The notes below the pieces were generated by a model, which saw nothing but the letters and a program-made list of their open reading frames with translations, was not told the origin of the DNA and searched no databases. This document shows, one piece after another, positions 11,775 to 20,506 of a DNA stretch of 64,000 nucleotides. Origin of the DNA: Salvator merianae (taxonomy: Eukaryota; Chordata; Lepidosauria; Squamata; Teiidae); assembly GCA_003586115.2 (NCBI GenBank), contig QVOM02000073.1:33868134-33932133 (forward strand). Reading direction: 5' to 3'. The number at the start of each line of letters is the position of its first letter. Positions within the stretch are counted from its first letter, which is position 1. The position numbers were made by a program, and so were the translations under genes.

Positions 11775-13825
11775 AGGCACAGAGTTGTGGCTGTTCAGTC
11801 CTTCAATCAGACTCTCGGTCCTCTAGTGCCTCCCAAACTCTGCCCAAGCTCATGTTCATGTCATAACACTACCTACCTTCCTACCTACCTATCTACCCAT
11901 CTCATCCTCCTTTTGCCTTCAATCTTTCTCAGCATCTGGGTCTTTTCTAATGAGTTCTGGAAACTCATTATGTGCCCAAAGTGTTTGAGCTTCACCTTCA
12001 GTATTTGCCCTTCCTATAAACAGTCAAGATTGATTTCTTGTAAGTATTGGGCAATTTTATCTCCTTGCAGTCCAAGGGACTCTCAGAAATCTTCTCCAGG
12101 ATCACAGTTTGACAACATCGATTCTTTGGCATTCAATTTTCCTTATGGTCCAACTCTCACAGGCATACATTACTCCTGGAAAAAACAGAGCTCTCACAAT
12201 GCACATCTTTGCCATCAAGGTGATATATCTGCTTTTTAAAATGCTATATAGGTTTGCCATAGCTTTCTCCCAAAAGTGTCTTAATTACAGAGCTACCAGT
12301 CACTGGCTGCAGTGATCTTTGAGCCCAAGAAAATAAAATCTGACACTGCTTCTACTTCTTCTGTCACTATTTGGCAGGAAGTGATTAGAATGCCTACAAT
12401 GAGATTAGGTTTTTTCTTATAATGTTGAGCTTTAAGCCAGCTTTTGCACTCTCCTCTTTCATTTCCACCAAGAGGCTCCTTAATTATTCTTCATTTCCTG
12501 TCATCAGAGTGGTTTTGTCTGTGTAGCTGAGGTTGCTGATATTTTTCCTGGCAATCTTAATTCCAACTTTTGATAAATTCAGTCACACATTTTGCATGAT
12601 GTACTCTGCATATGTTAAATAAATAGGGTGATAATATACAGCCTTATTGCAATCATTTCCAATCTTGAACCAATCAGTTGTTCCATGTTCGGTTCTATCT
12701 GTTGCTTCTTGATCCACATACAGGCTCCTCAGGAGACAGGTCAGGTGGTCGGATACTCCCATCTCTTTAAGAACTTGCCACAGCTTGTTGCGAGTCACAC
12801 AGTCAAAGGATTTAGCATAGGCAATAAGGTAGAGGTAGATGTTTTTCTTGAACTCCCTTGTTTTCTCCATAATCCAGCAAATGTTGGAAATCTGATCTCT
12901 AGTCCCTCCACATCTTCAAAAAACAGCTTCCAGTTCAGGTAGTTCTCGTTTCACATATTGCTGCCTAGTTTGCAGAATCTTGAATATAATCTTACTAGTG
13001 TATGAAATTATTGCGATTTTCAATATTTTAAACATTCTTTGGTCTTTCCCTTCTTCAGGATTGGAACACAAATTGAACTTTTTCAATCTTGTGTTCACTA
13101 TTAAGTTTTCCAAATTTGCTGGCATATTTAGTGCAATATTTTAACAGCATCATATTTTATGATTTTAAGTAGCTCAGATGGAATTCCATCACCTCCATTA
13201 GCCTTGTTAGCAATGCTTCCTAATGCCCATTTGACTTCATTCTCCAGGCTCTAGGCTGTAGGACAGTGACCACACCATTATGGTTATCAGTGATGTTGAG
13301 ATATGTTTTGTATAGTTCTTCTGTATATTCTTGCACCTGTTCTTAATCTCTTCTACTCAGTTAGGGCCATAACATATTATTTTCTTGAAAAGTTCTCTTG
13401 TATTTCCCATTCTCTTGTTTTTTTTCTATTTCTTTGCACTGTTCATTTAAGAAGGCTTTCTTATCTGTCCTTGCTATTTTCTGGGAATCAGCCTTCAGCT
13501 GGTTATATATTTCCCTTTCTCCCTTGCCTTTCATTTTCCTTTTTTCTTCAGCTATTTGTAAAGCCTCATCAGACAGCCATTTTGCTTTCTTGCTCTTCTT
13601 TTTCTTTGGGATGTTTTTTTCTTGTTGCCTCCTGTACAATGTTACGAACATCTGTCCATAATTCTTCAGGCACTCTGTCTACCAGATCTAACCTCTTAAA
13701 TATATTCATCACTTCTACTGCGTATTCATAAGGGAAATTATTTAGGTCAGGTTCACATTGTCTAGTGTCTTCAATTTAAGTCTGAATTTTGCAATAAGAA
13801 GCTTAATATCTGAAGCACAGTCAGC
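11775..13825 (-). pseudogene. BovB (RTE) LINE copy 1, distal part, antisense
   Basis: The minus strand encodes BovB reverse transcriptase. The RT segment AKSFDCVTRNKLWQVLKEMG with GTTDWFKIGN and YAEYIMQNV lies at 12,583-12,870, and the upstream (N-terminal) portion extends toward 13,825. The plus strand also matches the familiar BovB 3' region (TATGGTCCAACTCTCACA near 12,145; AGTCCAAGGGACTCTCA near 12,070). The frame has many stops and shifts. The copy is cut at 13,825 by the hAT element and resumes after 23,906. Copy 2 at 49.8-52.7 kb has the same orientation. The low-coordinate boundary is approximate. Confidence 0.88.
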
Positions 13826-13833
13826 TCCATGTC
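13826..13833. repeat. 8-bp target-site duplication, left copy
   Basis: TCCATGTC immediately precedes the hAT left tip and is repeated exactly at 23,899-23,906. An 8-bp duplication is the hallmark of hAT transposition. Confidence 0.95.
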
Positions 13834-14240
13834 TAGGGATGTGCACGAAAGGATTTTTTGGTTTTCGTTTCGCAAAGCCTCGAAGCACCGTAGCTTCGTT
13901 TTCGCGCGAAAACATGAGTAACGAAAATGTAGACCTTCGTTTTCGCTGCGAAAATCTTCGCAAAAACCGGGGGGGGGGGGTACGTTCCTTGCAAAATAAG
14001 GGAAATAAGTATTGAGAAACTTACTTCTAACCGGTGGCTGGTTTGTTGGAACATTCAAAGCCACGAAGCTACATTTCCTCACTTTCGATCGCGAGGTTGC
14101 GTGGAAGGAAATGAATGCTATAATTTCGCTAATATGCCAGAGAGGCGAAAGCAAGCGAAAGCAAGCGAAAGCAGAAGGTGGTGTTTTCGCTTTGATTTTT
14201 CGCCATTTTCGATGCCATTTCGACACTCATGTCTGTGCGT
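13834..14240. repeat. hAT left terminal inverted repeat and subterminal repeats
   Basis: After the 16-bp tip come many short copies of TTCGTTTTCG, CGAAGC/GCTTCG and GCGAAAGCAA (three tandem copies near 14,146-14,172). The same CGAAGC-type motifs crowd the right end (23,660-23,898). In hAT elements such subterminal repeats usually bind the transposase BED domain; that role is inferred here. Confidence 0.8.
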
Positions 14241-14441
14241 GCAAGCGTGCCATGTTTTGTCGCTGGTTGCCGATCGATTGGGGCAAGGAAATTACCTATT
14301 GGCTTGCTTTCTCCTGATTGGCGCTTCGATTTCAAATTTTCCCACCTGGGGTGTTGGCGCTCTGTTTATTTTCGCAATTACCTGCTGTTGCCATGGAAAC
14401 AAAAGGTTTTTGTGATTGAATTGGGTGGGTCCATAGCACCT

Positions 14442-14449
14442 TATAAAAG
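14442..14449 (+). promoter_or_regulatory. TATA box for the transposase gene
   Basis: TATAAAAG lies about 820 bp upstream of the transposase ATG, preceded by several ATTGG (inverted CCAAT) motifs at 14,270-14,340. Transcription would start near 14,475. A donor-like CAG/GTAATA at 14,673-14,681 and an acceptor-like TTTCTCCTAG ending at 15,174 suggest a 5'-UTR intron of about 0.5 kb. The box is seen; its use is inferred. Confidence 0.55.
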
Positions 14450-15270
14450 CGGCTCCCGATGAGCCATTAAGCCTTTCTTATTTCCGTGACGATCGGAGCT
14501 AGCTGACTCTGAGCTGATTGACCTGCCTGCGACTGAAGGAGGAGACAAGACGCCGGGATTCGATCTCTCATTCTCTCTCTCTTCCGACCCTGTGCTTCCC
14601 GTGGTGGGGTGGTTCTCTCTCTCTCATTCCTCCCTTCCTTCCCTTCTGCCTTATCTTTCTTTTATTGCTCTTCAGGTAATATCCATTTTCTTCCTCCACC
14701 ACCCCTTTCTTTCGTATTACTTTGTGGCTGGGGGGATAGCGGAGTGGGGGGGAAAGGAAGGGGACAGCAGACTGTGAGTGCCAGGGTCTCAGAGTTAGGC
14801 GTGTGTGTGCACATAGGCACAGTAGTTCTTATCTTCCCCTAAATAGGGACTTCTAGTGGGTTTAGGTTAGGATTACGGTTAGGCTAGGCTAACGCTTAGG
14901 TCAAGGCAGGTAGGGCTGCTAGTGCAGGGTCCCCAAAACCATCTCCCCCTCCCTCTGTATTAGTTAACCTTGCCCCAACAGACAATATTGCTGCTTTCAT
15001 CCCCACCCACCCACCAAATAAATTCTAATAAGGCTCCCCCAAAGTAAGCCTGCTGCTTCTCTGGGGTAATTCGGTTCACCCAGGTTTGTGTGTGACTCAC
15101 AGCAGTGCCATAGCATTCTGCTGGGTGACACACATCCCAAATAAACAGGCACCCCCCACACCAATTTCTCCTAGGCTACCCGGAGCCTTCACGGCTCCAG
15201 CCCCCACCTCACCCTTGCCAGGGCTATAGGGACTTAGGGCTCTCTGTAAAAGTAATATAATAACACATAG

Positions 15271-17838
15271 ATGGCTGGGAAGAAGGGCAATAGAGGTAGA
15301 GGAATGGCTAGATTCCTAGTACGTAGGGGGGAAGGGAGAGTTGATGCTGCTGGCCGTGGCAGGCAGGCATCTGAGGGGCCTACTCCCCAAGTCCCTGCCA
15401 CCAGACGTACAGTCCGTGCAGCGCGCAGGCTCGACTCTCCCCAACGGGAAGCTGGGCCTGAGCCTGATGCTGGATTGTCTTCCTCAGCAGAGGCGCATAG
15501 CTCCCTCCTTCACGCTGAGGAATTGCAGGTTCCTCCAGCAAGGGAAGAGGGGGTGGTGGTGGAGATGGCTCCAGCTGCCATGGCAGCTGGGCCTCCCCCA
15601 CCTGTCCTGGGTTCAAATGCGACCTCGCAGCCCGAGACCAAGGAGGAGTGGGAGCCTCGCCCTGGTCCTTCTCGGCCCCGGGCTGGGGGGGGGGATGGTT
15701 CTGGTCCCCAGGAGGAGCCAGCAGCAGTAGAACCATCTCCAGCAGCGAAGCGGGCACGTCATGTTAGCCCGGAGGGCAGCGTAGTGTGGAGTCATTTTGA
15801 GCTCTGCCCTGATGCTCCAACCTATGCTGCCCGCAAGCACTGCAAGGCACGGGTCAGCAGGGGGCAGAACATCCGGCGTCTTGGCACCACTGCGTTGTGG
15901 AGCCACCTGAGGAGTCGGCACCCTACCATTCTGCCCCCTGATGACAGCAGTAGGCCACGCGTGCCTGGGAGTAGCAGTGCTGTGTCAGCCACCCGGCAGA
16001 CACAGCTACCCGAGCAGTGGTTGCGGAAGGCTGGGGGCTCCTGGGCTGATCGTCGAGGTAGATCTCGTTTGACTCGGCTCATTGCGGAGATGATCGCCCT
16101 CGATGATCAGCCACTCGCCGTGGTGGAGAACATCGGCTTCCGCCGGGTGATCCAGGAGCTCGCCCCAGACTACAAAATACCCTCACGCACCATGTTCAGC
16201 AGGAGCGTGATGCCCTCCCTGTACGAGGCGTGCAGGGAGGCGGTGCAGGTAAGGATGGCACGCACTGCCATCCATCCCTGCCCAGTCGTGCATTTCACTG
16301 CCGATCTGTGGACCAGCGGCACAGGAATGCATGGCTCCTTCCTCTCCCTCACTGCGCACTGGTGGGGGGAGGAAAGAGAGGGTAGTGTTTCGGCCAGTGC
16401 TGCTGCGCCTTCTCAAGCTCCCTCACAGGCAGTTAAGCCCCTTTGGGCTTTGCTGCATGTGGAGGAGTTTGACACGAGCCACACTGCTGAACACCTGTCT
16501 GAGGCCATGGAGCGTCAGGTGAACGGTTGGTTGAGCCATGAACTGACCCTTTGCCGTGGCTTCATGGTCACGGACAATGGTAGGAACATAGTTAAGGCAG
16601 CCGGCCTGGCGGGGTTTATGAGTGTCACCTGTATGTCTCACACTCTCCACCTGGTCGTGAGGGACGCTCTTGGACTCCCTGGGCCTGGGTCCAGGAGTGT
16701 GGGCCCCGCTGCAGCTTTCGCCACCGCATCTATGGGAGCCCTTGTGGAGAAGTGCCGCAGGATGGCTTCCCATTTGCACAGGAGTGTAAGCATGCAGAGG
16801 CTGCTCAGAGAGGCCCAGAGGGAGCGGCAGCTGCCGGAACATCAGATCCCCACTGACGTTCCCACCCAGTGGAACTCCACCTACCTCCTGCCCCAGCGCC
16901 TTCTAGAGCAGGAGCCCGCCCTTCACACGCTCGCGATGAGGCATAACGTGGAGGAGTGCAGTCTCTCCCCGGAGGACTGGCACACCATCACGGATGCTGT
17001 CAAGGTTCTCCGGTTCTTCGATCAACTGACGAGGAAAATGAGTTCTGAGACAGCACTGCTGAGCGTTGCGCTGACAAGCGCGATTGCCTTGGGCAAACGC
17101 CTTGCTGGGCTTCGGCCGCAGCTGAACACTGAGGCTGGATGGGCCTTGGCGAGTCGGCTGCAGGCTGGGGTTGAGAGGAGGCTGATTGAGCCCTTGCGAC
17201 AGAAGCCTGCCTCCATTTTGGCCAGCCTTCTGGACCCAAGGGTTCGGGAGGGAGCTGTCCCAGAGGATCAGCTCCCTCGGTGGAGAGATCGCCTGGTCCA
17301 GGCAGTGAGGAGAGTCCAGACAGAGAGATTGGGGGGCCAGGCAGGGCACAGTGGAGGAGCGCCTGCTAGCAGTGCGTCCCCCGCTTCCAGTGGCGGAAGT
17401 TCCCCTGGTCCTAGTGGTAGCGGTCGGCCCAGCAGCGTGGTTTCACAGGCAGGTCATGATGAGTGCCCAGACGACACAGAGTCTGACATTTTGGGACTCA
17501 CTGACCTTCCCACGAGACGGCAGAGGCCAGCTTCCATTGATAGTGCTGAGCAGTCCGTTCTGCAGTATCTTTCAGGGGAAGCGGCAGACGTGGACACGGT
17601 GCCATCCGAGTTTTGGGCGAAGCATCGCCAAATCTGGCCGGATTTGGAAGCTGTTGCCCGGAGGTACCTGTCAGCTCCACCGACATCCGTGCAGAGCAAG
17701 AGGGTGTTCTCCATGGCTGGTGACGTGTTGACATCTCATCGCTCTCGCACGGGCGGCGAACTTGTGCAGCAGCTCGTCTTCCTAAAGGCCAACCTGCCCC
17801 TGCTGGGTTTTCCCGAGCTGCCTTTGGGGGATGAGTGA
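15271..17838 (+). CDS. hAT transposase with N-terminal BED zinc finger (probably inactive)
   Basis: 855 codons, uninterrupted. Residues 1-170 are low-complexity Pro/Ala/Gly/Glu. A BED finger spans about 171-220 (VVWSHF...; Cys191, His212, His217), but the expected first Cys is Arg188. The hAT core follows: MIALDDQPLAVVE with YKIPSR; DLWTS containing Asp345; FMVTDNG with Asp435; CMSHTLHLVV (Cys454, His457); and QWNSTY with Trp534, where the usual Arg is Gln533. The C-terminal dimerisation block (about 770-850: FWAKH, LEAVARRYLS, RVFSMAG) carries Lys810 where hAT enzymes have the catalytic Glu (SER-x-FS). Glu and Lys differ between this copy and the duplicate at 19,186. The family binds terminal repeats and cuts by a DDE hairpin mechanism in the nucleus. 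The start is the first ATG of the frame; its context is only fair (G at +4). An open frame with damaged key sites suggests recent inactivation; domestication is possible but unsupported. Confidence 0.93.
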   Translation: MAGKKGNRGRGMARFLVRRGEGRVDAAGRGRQASEGPTPQVPATRRTVRAARRLDSPQREAGPEPDAGLSSSAEAHSSLLHAEELQVPPAREEGVVVEMAPAAMAAGPPPPVLGSNATSQPETKEEWEPRPGPSRPRAGGGDGSGPQEEPAAVEPSPAAKRARHVSPEGSVVWSHFELCPDAPTYAARKHCKARVSRGQNIRRLGTTALWSHLRSRHPTILPPDDSSRPRVPGSSSAVSATRQTQLPEQWLRKAGGSWADRRGRSRLTRLIAEMIALDDQPLAVVENIGFRRVIQELAPDYKIPSRTMFSRSVMPSLYEACREAVQVRMARTAIHPCPVVHFTADLWTSGTGMHGSFLSLTAHWWGEEREGSVSASAAAPSQAPSQAVKPLWALLHVEEFDTSHTAEHLSEAMERQVNGWLSHELTLCRGFMVTDNGRNIVKAAGLAGFMSVTCMSHTLHLVVRDALGLPGPGSRSVGPAAAFATASMGALVEKCRRMASHLHRSVSMQRLLREAQRERQLPEHQIPTDVPTQWNSTYLLPQRLLEQEPALHTLAMRHNVEECSLSPEDWHTITDAVKVLRFFDQLTRKMSSETALLSVALTSAIALGKRLAGLRPQLNTEAGWALASRLQAGVERRLIEPLRQKPASILASLLDPRVREGAVPEDQLPRWRDRLVQAVRRVQTERLGGQAGHSGGAPASSASPASSGGSSPGPSGSGRPSSVVSQAGHDECPDDTESDILGLTDLPTRRQRPASIDSAEQSVLQYLSGEAADVDTVPSEFWAKHRQIWPDLEAVARRYLSAPPTSVQSKRVFSMAGDVLTSHRSRTGGELVQQLVFLKANLPLLGFPELPLGDE

Positions 17839-18797
17839 CCAGACCATGGATCACTCCATCCCAACACTGCAGCACCATAGGCAGCCGGGACAAAAATGAG
17901 AAGAACTAGGTGGCCCAATAACCCCCAACAGGACCAGAAGAATAATTAAGCACCAAACCAGCAGGAAACTGTAGATAAGGAGAGCCACAAAGTAAGGGGC
18001 AGAAACACAGTGTATTGAATAGTAGGGGAAGCTGAGTAGGGACTTTATTAAGGGGTAAAAAACATTTGCTTTCTAACTGTCTATATTTCAGTTTGTCGGA
18101 GCAATCTCTTTCTCCGTGTCTGTGTCACGCTCAGGCACGTATGCATGCAGACACACACGCACCGTGACGCAAACTCAAGCACACACACACACACACACCA
18201 AGGACGCCAGGCCAATGATGACATGGGTACTAGGTACAGGTTACGCTCTGTGTTCCTGGGCCAGCAGAACCCATCAGGGTCCGCGCCCAAGGCCAGTCTG
18301 AGGCCTTGTCCGAGGTGGAGAACACACACCATCACCTCAATATGAAAAAGTCCCTCCCAGCCAGCCCTACCTGAGCAGAGGGGTATTTGAGACCCCGGGG
18401 ACACCATGAGGCTATCTAGTCCAACCCATCACATGTACAAACAAAGCCGTGCCCTCTTTTACTTGGGTACAGCTCATATCTCTTTTGGAGTTTAACTGAA
18501 CTGGCATGTGCAAAAAATTCCGTTGGCAAACTCTTCAACAGCTTGTAAGAGTTATATTTAAGCTGGAAGAACGTCTATTCTTGGGAGTTTGTGAGTTCAC
18601 CATCACCATGTGTTACAATACATAACCTTCTACTGGCCGCTGTAATCTACAGCGGCATCCTCTTATTCTAGGTTGTCTCATGCCCAACTGGAGCTTGTAC
18701 CAGGCCACACATTTCCTATTTAGTTCTGCCATGGTCTGGTAAGGGGCAACCTAGAGGAAGCGGAAACCTACCCGAAATAGAGTACGATTTTGAAACG
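17510..18797. repeat. 1.29-kb near-identical repeat, copy 1 (transposase 3' end plus 3' UTR)
   Basis: This segment recurs at 18,998-20,293 with about eight substitutions and a few small indels, mostly in a CA run (18,180-18,199) and an A run (18,055-18,063). Most substitutions are CpG-type transitions. It ends exactly at the N gap. Either a tandem duplication or two haplotypes of one locus. Confidence 0.9.
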
Positions 18798-18997
18798 NNN
18801 NNNNNNNNNNNNNNNNNNNNNNNNNNNNNNNNNNNNNNNNNNNNNNNNNNNNNNNNNNNNNNNNNNNNNNNNNNNNNNNNNNNNNNNNNNNNNNNNNNNN
18901 NNNNNNNNNNNNNNNNNNNNNNNNNNNNNNNNNNNNNNNNNNNNNNNNNNNNNNNNNNNNNNNNNNNNNNNNNNNNNNNNNNNNNNNNNNNNNNNNN
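18798..18997. other. Assembly gap of exactly 200 N
   Basis: A round-number run of N. The sequence left of it reappears right of it, so the gap joins overlapping or allelic contigs rather than spanning known unique DNA. Confidence 0.98.
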
Positions 18998-19326
18998 CCA
19001 CGAGACGGCAGAGGCCAGCTTCCGTTGATAGTGCTGAGCAGTCCGTTCTGCAGTATCTTTCAGGGGAAGCGGCAGACGTGGACACGGTGCCATCCGAGTT
19101 TTGGGCGAAGCATCGCCAAATCTGGCTAGATTTGGAAGCTGTTGCCCGGAGGTACCTGTCAGCTCCACCGACATCCGTGCAGAGCGAGAGGGTGTTCTCC
19201 ATGGCTGGTGACGTGTTGACATCTCATCGCTCTCGCACGGGCGGCGAACTTGTGCAGCAGCTCGTCTTCCTAAAGGCCAACCTGCCCCTGCTGGGTTTTC
19301 CCGAGCTGCCTTTGGGGGATGAGTGA
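18998..19326 (+). pseudogene. Second copy of the transposase C-terminal 109 codons
   Basis: In frame with the transposase ending at 17,838 and sharing its stop. Compared with the first copy it has Val for Ile after PAS, Leu for Pro in the WPDLEA block, and Glu (codon 19,186-19,188) for Lys810. Glu matches the conserved hAT SERVFS motif and Pro matches the conserved WPDL block, so each copy carries its own damage. It has no start because it abuts the gap. It may be the other allele rather than a separate gene. Confidence 0.85.
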
Positions 19327-20293
19327 CCAGACCATGGATCACTCCATCCCAACACTGCAGCACCATAGGCAGCCGGGACAAAAATGAGAAGAACTAGGTG
19401 GCCCAATAACCCCCAACAGGACCAGAAGAATAATTAAGCACCAAACCAGCAGGAAACTGTAGATAAGGAGAGCCACAAAGTAAGGGGCAGAAACACAGTG
19501 TATTGAATAGTAGGGGAAGCTGAGTAGGGACTTTATTAAGGGGTAAAAAAGGCATTTGCTTTCTAACTGTTTATATTTCAGTTTGTCGGAGCAATCTCTT
19601 TCTCCGTGTCTGTGTCACGCTCAGGCACGTATGCACGCAGACACACACGCACCGTGACGCAAACTCAAGCACACACACACGCACACACACACACCAAGGA
19701 CGCTAGGCCAATGATGACATGGGTACTAGGTACAGGTTACGCTCTGTGTCCCTGGGCCAGCAGAACCCATCAGGGTCCGCGCCCAAGGCCAGTCTGAGGC
19801 CTTGTCCGAGGTGGAGAACACACACCATCACCTCAATATGAAAAAGTCCCTCCCAGCCAGCCCTACCTGAGCAGAGGGGTATTTGAGACCCCGGGGACAC
19901 CATGAGGCTATCTAGTCCAACCCATCACATGTACAAACAAAGCCGTGCCCTCTTTTACTTGGGTACAGCTCATATCTCTTTTGGAGTTTAACTGAACTGG
20001 CATGTGCAAAAAATTCCGTTGGCAAACTCTTCAACAGCTTGTAAGAGTTATATTTAAGCTGGAAGAACGTCTATTCTTGGGAGTTTGTGAGTTCACCATC
20101 ACCATGTGTTACAATACATAACCTTCTACTGGCCGCTGTAATCTACAGCGGCATCCTCTTATTCTAGGTTGTCTCATGCCCAACTGGAGCTTGTACCAGG
20201 CCACACATTTCCTATTTAGTTCTGCCATGGTCTGGTAAGGGGCAACCTAGAGGAAGCGGAAACCTACCCGAAATAGAGTACGATTTTGAAAGG
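18998..20293. repeat. 1.29-kb near-identical repeat, copy 2
   Basis: Matches 17,510-18,797 through the transposase stop and the following non-coding DNA, then continues past the repeat end (from about 20,293) into sequence unique to the right half of the element. Offset is 1,488 bp at the start and 1,496 bp at the end. Confidence 0.9.
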
Positions 20294-20382
20294 GAATGCA
20301 TGCACTTAAAAGTTTACACTTCCCACCCAGACTTTCCAAAGGAATCAGGTAAACAGAATCTGGATTAAGTAAGCAAAACATT

Positions 20383-20388
20383 TTTATT
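20383..20388 (-). terminator. Polyadenylation signal of the Myb/SANT-like gene
   Basis: AATAAA on the minus strand, about 120 bp after the stop codon of the last exon. No AATAAA was found downstream of the convergent transposase gene. Confidence 0.6.
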
Positions 20389-20506
20389 GGACTCAGGGAT
20401 GGTCAGGTGGGGTATATGTACAAAGGGTTAGGGATAGGGATAGGTGGGGCACTGAACAGCAGTATTTTTAACATTAGTAAAACAAAACCTTATAAAATAC
20501 ACAAAA

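Noticed and set aside
13303..13731. 142-codon hydrophobic plus-strand frame
   Set aside because: It is the complement of BovB coding sequence.
14855..14905. Telomere-like TTAGG-rich stretch (also near 20,428-20,450)
   Set aside because: Degenerate and short; no regular TTAGGG array.
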